NCBI GenBank assembly: GCA_947579605.1
Contig: OX388321.1
Location: 22,497,614 to 22,561,613, forward strand
DNA length: 64,000 nucleotides
Reading direction: 5' to 3'
Source of the DNA: Athripsodes cinereus
Lineage: Eukaryota; Arthropoda; Insecta; Trichoptera; Leptoceridae
In this document: positions 21,961-30,846 of the stretch, piece by piece
Layout: every line of letters begins with the position of its first letter
Position numbering within the stretch: the stretch's first letter is position 1
Notes under the pieces: model-generated
Database searches by the model: none
Seen by the model: the letters and a program-made list of their open reading frames with translations, nothing else
Told to the model about the DNA's origin: nothing
Made by a program: the position numbers and the translations under genes

Positions 21961-22389
21961 TACTTTCGCCTACCCTGATAAACAGTTCTTAGTTTTTGAC
22001 ATGTTGCGACCAATAAATCTTCAGCATACGTTTGTAGCAAGACATCTCAAAGGTCGTCCGCTTTCACTCTTGATGATGATCCAGATCTCACTACCGCGAT
22101 CTCAGAATACTCTACACAAAGCTTTTAATCAATTTGCGTTTTTTTCGATGCCAATTTTTTTTACAAATAAGTATGTTGTTATTTCAATTTCATAGATTAA
22201 GAGTTGTTGTGAAAATTTACGTGAAATAGTCGTACTTAACATAGCTTTTTTCTGAGCCACTTTGTATATATGTACTTTATATTTTGTAATATTGTTATTT
22301 TAGCGATTTTTGTTGAAGGAATATTTTTGTCGATTATTGCCAAATGCAGGACAGACACAATAATACTTTGGCATCAGCTTTTCGCTAGC

Positions 22390-22425
22390 CTGATGATGAG
22401 AGCGGAAGCTCTTGAAAGCCGGCTC
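22390..22425 (+). ncRNA. hammerhead ribozyme motif (PLE type)
   Basis: CTGATGA (22390-22396); stem II GAGAGC/GCTCTT closed by GGAA (22398-22413); GAAA (22414-22417); loopless stem III palindrome AGCCGGCT (22417-22424); cleavage base C (22425). Stem I starts with AGC (22387-22389) against GCT (22426-22428); a distal CTTTT/AAAAG pairing is also possible. The core consensus is complete. Downstream a TATAAATA (22456) suits a PLE terminus that carries a promoter. It is probably a remnant, since no GIY-YIG/reverse transcriptase frame is near. Confidence 0.8.
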
Positions 22426-22631
22426 GCTTCCAATAAAAAGTCACTGTGGATATACTATAAATAAGTGTTTTATTTATAATTAACTTAGGCATCTATCTTT
22501 ATATAAAGTTCACAGTATAGGTTCATACATTATTGAAGAGATTAACAAGAAGGAAATAGCTTTATAATAAACAGTTATTCAAAGGTATTCCTATATTCAG
22601 GCTTTGCCTGGTGGGATCTCATTGAAATATA

Positions 22632-22904
22632 CACTGAGAAAAATAGATACTAACGAAATTTCACGAATCATTGGTACGTACTATCAGATTAGGACCAGAG
22701 AGAGTACAAACGATTCATTAGTATCTACGAATTTATAATATTATCTTATCGCAAACAAATCGATTGTAAATTTACCAACGACTTGTTTGCGATAAGTTAA
22801 CATTATAGATTCGTACTTATGAATCGTTTGTACTATCTCTGTTCATAATCTGATAGATCGTACCAATGATTCGTTGTGAAATTTCGTTAGTATTTTTAAC
22901 AGTG
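22632..22904. mobile_element. palindromic MITE with TA TSD
   Basis: The left end CACTGAGAAAAATAGATACT, then AACGAAATTTCACGAATCAT, is mirrored at the right end. TA flanks both ends (22630-22631, 22905-22906). Long inverted arms run nearly to the centre, where TTATCGCAAACAA faces TTGTTTGCGATAA. This is compatible with a Tc1/mariner-type MITE. Confidence 0.8.
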
Positions 22905-22958
22905 TATGGTTCTATGGTTTTTACATTTTTTTTAATGGTAAAATAAATAAATAAATTA

Positions 22959-23210
22959 TCAAATAAAATAAAATAAATATTTATTAATATTTTGTTTTGT
23001 GTTACTGTTGAGTAAGACTAACGCACGACCGGTTTCGCGGACTCCGAGTTCGCATCATCAGGTGCTTCATGATGCGAACTCGGAGTCCGCGAAACCGGTC
23101 GTGCGTTAGTCTTACTCTACAGTAACACAAAACAAAATAATAATAAATATTTATTTTATTTTATTTGATAATTTAAAATGAAGTGTTACAAAGTAAATGC
23201 CGATACAATT
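22959..23210. mobile_element. hammerhead fold-back insertion (PLE-type)
   Basis: A near-perfect palindrome spans 22953-23174 (arms about 106 bp) centred on CAGGTGCTTC. The minus strand carries an intact hammerhead (separate entry). The plus arm has TTCATGA in place of CTGATGA and should be dead. The right side ends in an ATG-headed stretch encoding MKCYKVNADTIN, comparable with the ends at 4.9, 9.7 and 52.8 kb. AATAAATAAATTA occurs on both sides (22946-22958, 23211-23223), but this low-complexity TSD is weak. Confidence 0.7.
23023..23065 (-). ncRNA. hammerhead ribozyme motif, complete core
   Basis: Minus strand: stem I GCAC (23065-23062); CTGATGA (23061-23055); stem II with GCG/CGC and ACT/AGT pairs; GAAA (23036-23033); loopless palindrome ACCGGT (23033-23028); cleavage base C (23027); stem I GTGC (23026-23023), which pairs perfectly with GCAC. 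All invariant core bases are present. Confidence 0.85.
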
Positions 23211-23696
23211 AATAAATAAATTAAATTCAATAAAGGAACAATATTAACTTTATGATCATCTTATTGTTTCTGCCCTAAGATGGCAAAGTATGATATGTCA
23301 CTTTTTTGGTCAAATTGAGTTATTGGTATCAATGGATTCGTCTCTGCGAGATCTACAAGATGGCAAAATATGATATGGATATGGTTTATATTATTTGAAT
23401 TAAACAAGGATTTCAAAATATGATATGTGTGTTTTCAGGATTTCCTAAGATGGCAAACTATGGTATGTTTACATATCATAGTTTGCCATCTTATGTATCG
23501 ACATTGCGATAGTATACTTGTATGTCACAAGACATATTTTGTAATATATACTTTTCGGTAATATAGATGATGGCTAATTATGATTTGTCTACATATTTAT
23601 TTATATATAAAATATACATTTTCTTATAATTTAAAAATAATACACTAGTAATTACAAACTCAAACATATATTACTAGTTAATCAAAATTAAGAATG

Positions 23697-24030
23697 AGCG
23701 GATGCAAGAAGAGTGTTGAGGACAGAATGTGCGTGAATAAACTACGGTGGTTTGGACATATTGAACGAATGAACGAGGTAAGAATGACAAAGAGGATATA
23801 CTTGTCTGAAAGAAGGGGTGTTAGGAAGCGCGGGCGTCCGAGAACCACGTGGCTTGATCATGTGGATCAGATTATCAAGGACGGCCGCGTGTTGAGTAAG
23901 AGAAACCGACGTGCGTGTATGAGAAACTGTATGAATGTGGAGGAAGCGAAGGAAGTGTGTAGGGATAGGTCTGTTTGGCGTTCCGTTCTCTCTGCCTACC
24001 CCGCTTGGGACATGGCGTGAGGGTAAAGTA
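23697..24030 (+). pseudogene. RTE-like LINE 3' end, family A (open copy)
   Basis: An open frame of about 108 codons reads NKLRWFGHIERMNEVRMTKR, a KRGRPRTTWLDHVDQIIKDG block and ...WRSVLSAYPAWDMA, stop. It is the C-terminal tail of an RTE-type ORF (ETWxW...GH-ERM...RGRPR-TWLD, recalled family), cut off just upstream of the NKLRW block. It lies inside the DNA element of 23.27-24.84 kb. Confidence 0.85.
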
Positions 24031-24227
24031 TAGTATAATTTACATTCTTTGCATTCCGTTCCACTACATGGATCAGATTTTGTGAGTCTTGCCCTGGGAA
24101 TCTGAAGTTCATTCCTAGCCCTTTACACAATCTTTTGAATTAGAGGGAAGGTGTTTAAAAAAAAAGATTCATAAAATCATGGATCCTTTTAAAAATAAGG
24201 AATTTTAGCTTATAACATTAAGTTGGA

Positions 24228-24320
24228 GAATAAAGGCAGCTGACAGGGAAGAGAAGAGGAGACTCCTAGATTTAGCCAAGGCCCATCCTGAGCTGTCATG
24301 CTTATGATGATGATTATAAT
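24228..24320 (+). pseudogene. RTE-like LINE 3' scrap, family I
   Basis: The frame reads RIKAADREEKRRLLDLAKAH then PELSCL, stop, followed by TGATGATGAT. This short AHxxLS tail before a TGA repeat is common for RTE-type 3' ends (recalled). Confidence 0.6.
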
Positions 24321-24849
24321 AGTAAAAGTTGCCTAAGCATGGTGTTCTATTAGGCAAATTAGAGGAGATTAATATTGTAGAGATTTCTAAAGAAAATCAA
24401 TGTAATAAAATGATGTTTCAACCAAACAAGAATTATAATATTAAAAATTAAATATTCATAATAATTTCATGTATTCACATTGCATTCTCAAGTTTGCTAG
24501 TTTTATCTTACAAACAGAAGGAGGCTACATACGATATGTCCTAGACATATCATGTTTTGCTTACTTTGCAATAGGTGATCATATTTTGGCATCTTATATT
24601 AAGATGCCAAAATATGATATGTCAGGTTGATAGTCAGATATATGACAAATTTCATTACTTTACATTTGAAAATAACATATTTATGTATTTAACTCAATAA
24701 ATAACCATTTTGTCTACATATTTCCATTATTATATGTCTTTATTGTCATTTCCCTGATTTATACGAACACATCAAACTTTAAATTTGCTCTCCTGTAAAG
24801 TTTGTTAAAAGTGACATATCATACTTTGCCATCTTAGGGCAGGTTTATA

Positions 24850-25200
24850 TAGTGGAAAATTCTTTTTATAATCGTAACAAAAAGGTGTTTAACATTAAAC
24901 AAAAATGTAGCGATTGCGAAGATAATAATATAGTTTTCGTCTGAAATTATCTACAATTTGTACATACCACTTTCAAATTACATTCGTATCGAAAAAGCCC
25001 CCAATAATAATAATATAATCTACTAAAAGAAGTGAAATACGAGAATAATATTATCCAATAGTTGTTGATGTCGACGGGCGTCGCGGTATGATGATTACAG
25101 CGTTATTGAGCCACGTCACGAAATGCCAAATAATCGATATCCCGTCGCAAGTAGGTTAAAAATTATACTTACACATTATAAGTAATATGTGCCAAGAATA
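24850..25200. other. no recognised feature
   Basis: AT-rich with a small GC-richer patch near 25.07-25.15 kb; no frame or repeat recognised. Confidence 0.35.
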
Positions 25201-25214
25201 TATTATATTCCTAC

Positions 25215-25300
25215 TATACTATCACGGTATATCCCACAATTGATGTAGCCAGCTGACCAGCTGAATATAATAAAAATGCAAGCTGTCCTCTCCGTGTCAA
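25215..25300 (+). repeat. partial K repeat
   Basis: ATCACGGTATATCCCACAAT, GTAGCCAGCTGACCAGCTG, ATGCAAGCTGTCCTCTCCGT: the K 3' end in plus sense, preceded by CTACTATACT, the TAG-type tail inverted. Confidence 0.75.
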
Positions 25301-25324
25301 CTATAAACTTTTTATTCTTATGTA

Positions 25325-25528
25325 TTAGTCCCGCATGGTAGTGGGGTCTTTCTGTCTTGTTTTATTTCGCCACTTGGTTCTGTCGAGTACATCCTTATGG
25401 GAAATATCGCAGTTCTGCATGTCTTGTCTCACTTCCTCACGCCATCTGCGCTTTGGCCTTCCTTCTGGCCTTTTGTCGATAACCTCGATACATTGTGCTT
25501 TAATACCTACATCCTCAAAAATGTGCAC
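25325..25528 (-). pseudogene. RTE-like LINE 3' end, family D
   Basis: An open frame on the minus strand reads KRPEGRPKRRWREEVRQDMQ, ...DRTKWRNKTRQKDPTTMRD, stop. It matches the RGRPKxRW...DRxKWR...DPxxxRD ending of RTE-clade polyproteins (recalled). Confidence 0.78.
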
Positions 25529-25659
25529 AAATGGTATATTTCAAAGATATTCCTCTTGGTGTTTTCTGCCAGTCATTCCACATAGGCATATATTGGTCAC
25601 TCGGTTAATATTTTTCGTCAGCTGTTTTATATTTATAGTCGGTCACCTAGTATGACATT

Positions 25660-26530
25660 CGCCCATTTTTCGCAGCTCGACCATTTTTTTCTGACTCAAT
25701 ATTAGTTGTCATTTTTCACACAAATAGTTTAAGAATCAGTTCATCATTAGTCGACCATTAAATTTCTTTCTTTCGATCACCCATTCAAATATTTCCCTTA
25801 ATTCAATTTTGGCCTACTGTGAATGCTTTATGTTTGAATGACTGAATACGTAAGTTTAAATTTGAGTGTTTTATTTGAATATTTTTTTCAATACCTACTA
25901 AATCACACGTACCTACGAAGGTATTGATACTCTTCTAATGAAACATTTCAAAAGGAGAAAATTTTACATTTGAAAGCACACATCTCAGAGAAGCTTTTCA
26001 CAAAAGTCTGTGTAGCATAATAGTAATACATTCATTAAAAGTGTTTACATATTACGAAGAATAAGAAAAAAACGTTGTCTTTTGAATATTAAGAGGTATT
26101 TACATGCATAATAAACTGAATAACTGTACTGAATGTAAAAGAAAAATAATCAATCAATTGTACAATTGAGGTATTTGTATTTATTTGTTCAAATTTTACT
26201 AATTTTTTATTGCGTATGGAATGCTTAATATTCAAGCTTTTTTTTTGAAATAAATAATAATATGTAATAAAATACTTTTATAGATTTACTGTAGACAAAA
26301 AGATACATTAAATATTTACATCAAAGCAGTATGCTTCGTGTATTATAAATAAAATTAAATTAAAAAAAGGTAAATTAATATTTATATATACCTAAATACA
26401 AAACAGGGGTGTCGGGAGTAACAAATTTTCTCTCTCTAAAATGAAAAAAAAACTAAGTAAATTATTACAAAAAAACTGACTTATGCATAATGTAATATAA
26501 TAAATAACTGAAAATTAGACAACAATATTG
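25660..26530. other. no recognised feature
   Basis: AT-rich; nothing identified. Confidence 0.4.
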
Positions 26531-26532
26531 TT

Positions 26533-26664
26533 TTTTGTTTCACAAAAATGTATACAACGTCATCTTTCCACAAACACGTTTAGCGTTTTCACCGACAAAT
26601 TGGCATTGCTGAAAACGCTAAGCGTGTTAGAGATATACGTTGTGTGCACTTTTGTGAAACAAAA
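26533..26664. mobile_element. short palindromic MITE or long hairpin
   Basis: The left arm TTGTTTCACAAAAATGTATA plus CAACGT pairs with the right arm ending ACTTTTGTGAAACAAAA. The inner arms AACACGTTTAGCGTTTTCA and TGAAAACGCTAAGCGTGTT pair almost perfectly. A single-strand copy would fold into a stem of about 55 bp with small bulges. A precursor-like hairpin RNA cannot be excluded, but a MITE is more likely. Confidence 0.6.
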
Positions 26665-26699
26665 GCAGTGTTTTTTTATACCTTTGTACCTACGTAAGA

Positions 26700-27190
26700 A
26701 CTATTTTAAATGTTTACACTGAAACATTTAATTTAATAGTATATATTTTTAATAGTAGATAATATATATTAGTATATGTATGGAAAGGTGATTTAGAAAT
26801 GTATAGTAAATGTAAAATGAAAGAATTATGAATAAATGTTAAAATACGTGAATCTTGAACATTCGCATTTTCTTACAACCCTCCTTGAAAGATTCTTTAG
26901 TCATCTATCTGTTCCACGTGTTTAAGCTATCGTAACTAATTTACACGTATTCTATCCAAAATGCACTCCTGTCGCATTCATCACTTTCCTAATTTTCACA
27001 TTATATGAAATTAAATACATTTTTTTTCTTTCTATTGAATTTCTATTGAGAGAGACATCTTTCATCTTTCAAGAACAATATTAATTATTTTATCTTTGAA
27101 CGTTTTTTAAACACATAAGTAATATCCCAAATTAATTAAAATTAAATACTTGTATTTATTACGTCCACAGTAACTTTATGTAGACTTAAA
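26700..27190. other. mostly unassigned; degenerate hammerhead-like scrap
   Basis: Near 27045-27075 (GAGAGAGACATCTTTCATCT) the minus strand resembles the AGACGTCT-type hammerhead family. The rest is AT-rich. Confidence 0.35.
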
Positions 27191-27208
27191 GAGTTAATTA
27201 ACGTTAGC

Positions 27209-27244
27209 CTGATGATGAGAGCGGAAGCTCTTGAAAGCCGGTTC
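27209..27244 (+). ncRNA. hammerhead ribozyme motif, relative of 22.39 kb
   Basis: CTGATGA (27209-27215), the identical stem II (GAGAGC, GGAA, GCTCTT), GAAA (27233-27236), stem III AGCCGGTT (27236-27243) and C (27244). Proximal stem I is weak, but GTTAATTAAC/GTTAAT and GACTT/AAGTC could pair distally. A TATAAATA follows at 27279. Flank similarity to 22.43-22.46 kb shows one family. Confidence 0.75.
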
Positions 27245-27837
27245 ACAGTTAATAAAGTCAATGTAGAAAAACTTTATAAATATGTTTTTTTTACCAATTT
27301 AACATGAACGTCCACCAAGAACCCTCGGTCGACAATATTAACAACCTGATATTCTAATGGTTATGTGATACTAATTTGTACTAATTTAAGATGTCAGAAG
27401 CTTTTTTCTTATTTTTTTTTTATTATTTATTTCTTAATATTAATATTTCTAGATTTGGAAGACAGGTTGAAGAGACGAATTCAAAGTCTTAAAATATACT
27501 CAGTAAGTAAATAACAAATAGTTGGTACATATAAGTTGAAATGTAAGAGTAATAAAAATCCAATTTATATTTATGTACCTTCTCATTCAAATACCTTTTT
27601 CATACAAGTGTTTCGGCCTCTTTACATATGAATAAATTCACCTCGTACGCGATATGAAATACTTAAGATGAAAATAAATATAACATTTTCGCTAAAAAAT
27701 GTTTGTTTGTTTATGTGTGATTGTGTAGATCCACTCTGAACACATTTACTAGTTAAGCCTCCGTGGAGTCTAATAAAAAATAAATTCATCTCTCACTCTT
27801 TAGTTACTTATGATAATTTTTCAAATAATAGTTTAGG

Positions 27838-27965
27838 GTCTGGGTGTTTTATATGTTTAGTGTATTGTATGTAGGTATATATGTGTATCGCGTTAGTACC
27901 CATAATATAAGATTCGTATATTTATTTGGGACTAGCTCAATATATGTGACTTGTCTATGTAATAA
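27838..27965 (+). mobile_element. 5'-truncated SINE3
   Basis: GGTCTGGGTGTTTTATATGT, GCGTTAGTACCCATAATATA, TTGGGACTAGCTCAATATAT and GACTTGTCTATG match the non-tRNA body of SINE3 (full copy at 52.85 kb). Confidence 0.75.
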
Positions 27966-27969
27966 TACT

Positions 27970-28180
27970 ACCATCACGGCATATCCCAAAAGTGGGGTGG
28001 CCAGCGGAAAAACTGCATGAAACAAACTTGCAGATTTTCCTCCACGCACTTACTAAAAATAATTCACTCGGTGTGTGGTATACCGAATTGTCGAATTGTA
28101 GACGTTAATCGTCTTACTCGTGAGGATTTACGAATGCCTGTCTTTAGCACGGCGCCGGCGCTCGAAAAATTTCAAAAATG
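27970..28180 (+). repeat. K repeat copy
   Basis: CCATCACGGCATATCCCAAA, GGGGTGGCCAGCGGA, then a diverged middle and CGAATGCCTGTCTTTAGCAC, GCTCGAAAAATTT. It directly abuts the SINE3 fragment. Confidence 0.7.
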
Positions 28181-28184
28181 ATTA

Positions 28185-28635
28185 CGGTAACCGCACTCTT
28201 TTTGACATTTAAATCAGTAGTCCCTGGGTAAACCCGGGTTTAATTCTAGCATTAAATAAAGATGAGCATAATATCTACTTAAATATATAAAAATAAGTCT
28301 TCATTGAAAACTTATTTTCAAATTGAATATACTTACTTATTTGAAATGTTATTTAGATCGGGACAAGAAAAAAAAGTCATTTTATTTCTTTTCATGTTTT
28401 CCACAAGCACAGTATGTTATAGAAAACACAATAATAATCTCGAAGCTTTTATGCGCTCTCATGATAATGTACTTACCTTCACAAATAATATGTACTATCT
28501 GAGTGTGTGTACTTTCAAAAGCTCTTATAAGATGTCTATTGATTGAAAATTTGTATGGTCTGCATCATCATTATTTAAGAGTTCTAAGTCAATAATATAT
28601 TCATGCTTTGGAAATTTGTATGGTGTATCGAATGT
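28185..28635. other. no recognised feature
   Basis: AT-rich; an 80-codon frame at 28304-28546 shows no family resemblance. Confidence 0.35.
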
Positions 28636-28639
28636 TTTA

Positions 28640-28950
28640 TCTATCTATTCCCTCACGCCGTATCCCAAGTGGGGTAAGCAGAGAGAACGACACATCAAAT
28701 AGATCTGTCCTTACATAATTACTTCTTTCGCTTCTTCTACATTCATACAATTTCTCATGCACGCATGTCGATTTCTCTTACACAAAACACGGCAGTCCTT
28801 GAGAATTTGATCTACATGGTCAAGCCATGTTGTTCTCGGACGCCCGCGCTTCCTCACACCCCTCCTTTCAGACAAGTATATCCTCTTTGTCATTCTTTCC
28901 TCTTCCATTCGTCCCACACGACCAAACCATCTCAATTTATTTACACGCAT
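28640..28950 (-). pseudogene. RTE-like LINE 3' end, family A
   Basis: Minus frame MRVNKLRWFGRVGRMEEERM, then KRGRPRTTWLDHVDQILKDC, then MRNCMNVEEAKEV before a shift. It ends with ACGGCGTGAGGGAATAGATA, the family's GATA-type tail. Confidence 0.82.
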
Positions 28951-29224
28951 ATCGAATGTTCCACGATGAAAATATTTTAACGTTTGCGTTATGTACCAGG
29001 TTGGTTAGAAATGGTAATATAATTTAATATTTCACAAAGTGTCACGTAAGTTTTTTGTCTCCTCTATTAGGTTTTTTGATAACTGAGTGTTAGAACTTCG
29101 AATCAACAATCGAGGGATTCCGTCTTCGCTTCCCCCCATTGTCCATCTACAACACCCTCATGTCATTGGCATATTACTGACAATAAAAATATTTGAGTTA
29201 TGAATAAAAATATATCAAATTCTC

Positions 29225-29375
29225 AAGGACAGCCTTGTGTTAAGTATGAGAAATAGACATGCATGTAGGAGAAATTGTATGAATGTAGAAGAGGCGCAAA
29301 AAGTGTGTAAGAATAGACCTAGGTATATGGCGTTCCGTTCTCTCTGCCTACCCCACTTTGGACACGGCGTGAAGT
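29225..29375 (+). pseudogene. RTE-like LINE 3' scrap, family A
   Basis: AAGGACAGCCTTGTGTTAAG, GAAATTGTATGAATGTAGAA and GGACACGGCGTGAAG match the last third of family A; 5' truncated. Confidence 0.75.
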
Positions 29376-29379
29376 AGTT

Positions 29380-30025
29380 ATTATTATTTGATGTTATTTT
29401 ATTGATTATTTTGTGTTGTTTCCAAAATGTGGAATCCAATATATAGTTGTTATCTGTTGTGTGTTTTGAAGGAATAAATAAACAAATAAATGGTTTTTTG
29501 TAATGAGATCTGCTACAATCTATAATAACAAATATCAATTATTTTATTATAAACTTTCAAATGAGCTGAAAATAAAGCTAATTTTCCCCATTGGTAGTTA
29601 ACTTACATATCACAAAACGGCACAATACAAATCGTTTTGAAATATTTTTTTCTAATCTTTTGTTTATTATAATTGGTCCTCATTAAAGATATTTTTTTAT
29701 TATTAATGATTATCCAAGTTCTTCTTTTGCTCCGATATCCTGAAAATTAACAACTTACTGATCTGAAATAATAATTAATACCTTCTGAAAAAAAAAGATT
29801 TATCTTATAATTATTGACCCCTTGAAAGCAAAAATTGCCTGAGGTGAAAAGCTCTCTTGATTTATTTAGCTTTAATTTATTTTCTTTTTAGTCAAGGGTG
29901 ATTTTACGAAAATGAGTTGCTTAAATTGAATCTTTAAATGCGGGAAAGAAACTGTTTCAGTTTTCTGATCAGTACCTATTTTTTTTTGTAGCCTTTAGAA
30001 AACTCTCTGAATACGTTGACAATAT
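29380..30025. other. no recognised feature
   Basis: AT-rich, nothing identified. Confidence 0.4.
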
Positions 30026-30034
30026 TCATCATTA

Positions 30035-30240
30035 TCATCATTGCCCTCAACGCTCCTTTTGGGAGCACAGGGCAGAAACCAGCCTCCTCTACTCAGAGCG
30101 TCTCTGTGCCAATCGCGTCACCTCTTCTCACGACATTCCCTGCGCTCTGATGTCGTTGTTATAGGAACGGTGTATTGTGAAAGAGGGATGCCCGGGTCGA
30201 CAAAACCCTTACGGACGGAAGAATAGTGCTCTTTTTGAAT
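30035..30240 (-). pseudogene. RTE-like LINE 3' scrap, family B
   Basis: The minus strand carries the family B end with GCGCAGGGAATGTCGTGAGA, the GACGCTCTGAGTAGAGGAGG block and CTGTGCTCCCAAAAGGAGCG; the frame is broken. Confidence 0.75.
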
Positions 30241-30324
30241 GTTGACTATAAGGTACTCGAGAGATATATTTTGGTTTTTAGACAGGGTTAAAAATATCCC
30301 TCAACTCCACTTTTTAATGTTTTG

Positions 30325-30512
30325 GTGTGAAGGCTACAATATTTTTCAACACTATTTTATTTGAATCTGAATTTGGAATAAGATCAAGTTTACCATAGAC
30401 TTCCTCACAGTAAGCAATATGCTTGTGTCTTAAAGTCGTCAGCGGGTGGAATAGAACCCAGATCTCCGTATTGAAAGTCCAAGACTTTACCACCAGGCTA
30501 CCGACCACCACT
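30325..30512 (-). mobile_element. tRNA-derived SINE (SINE2)
   Basis: On the minus strand GTCGGTAGCCTGGTGGTAAA (box A region) and GGGTTCTATTCC (box B) head a body with GACACAAGC and CTTACTGTGAGGAAG. This resembles SINE1's GACACAAGC...TTACTGTGAAAGG, so SINE1 and SINE2 are related. It lies just below the LINE tail. Confidence 0.75.
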
Positions 30513-30540
30513 TTTCAACCAATAATTTATATGTTATTTA

Positions 30541-30846
30541 TTTATTTTATTTATTTATTTATTTAATACAATATACGGCAATTGCCTTTACAAGTATACA
30601 GATAAACTTTCCAATCCATAAAAATATAAAAACAATACAAAAATACAAAAACAATATAAAAACATTAAAAAAAACAGACAAAACATTCTCCAGTTAAAGT
30701 CAAAAAGTAAAAATTAAAATTTAAATACAAAACACAATAAATTCATTAAAAACAGATTCCAGTCACTAGTCATGATAAAAACAAAAAATAATGATAATAA
30801 TTTTAAAATAATTCTAAAACTGCACAAAAATACATGGGAAAATCTA
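30541..30846 (-). other. LINE 3' UTR, terminal hairpin and AAAT tail
   Basis: After the ORF2 stop the minus strand is AT-rich. It ends GTAAAGGCAATTGCCGTATA and then AAATAAATAAATA. The hairpin recurs in the LINE ends at 2.63, 11.60 and 51.03 kb and is a plausible recognition structure for the element's own reverse transcriptase (inferred). Confidence 0.75.

Larger units (their letters stand above)
23270..24842. mobile_element. TIR DNA element, 1.57 kb, with internal repeats
   Basis: The termini CTGCCCTAAGATGGCAAAGT (23270) and its inverse (ending 24842) continue for about 35 bp. GTTT flanks both ends (23266-23269, 24843-24846), a possible 4-bp TSD. Variants of AAGATGGCAAAATATGATAT recur inside (23350, 23440-23500 as a palindrome, 23562, 24590-24625). 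No transposase frame; superfamily unassigned. It hosts a family A and a family I LINE fragment. Confidence 0.8.

Noticed and set aside
30314..30511. 65-codon minus frame resembling a small protein
   Set aside because: It is the translated tRNA-derived SINE2; box A and box B explain the sequence.
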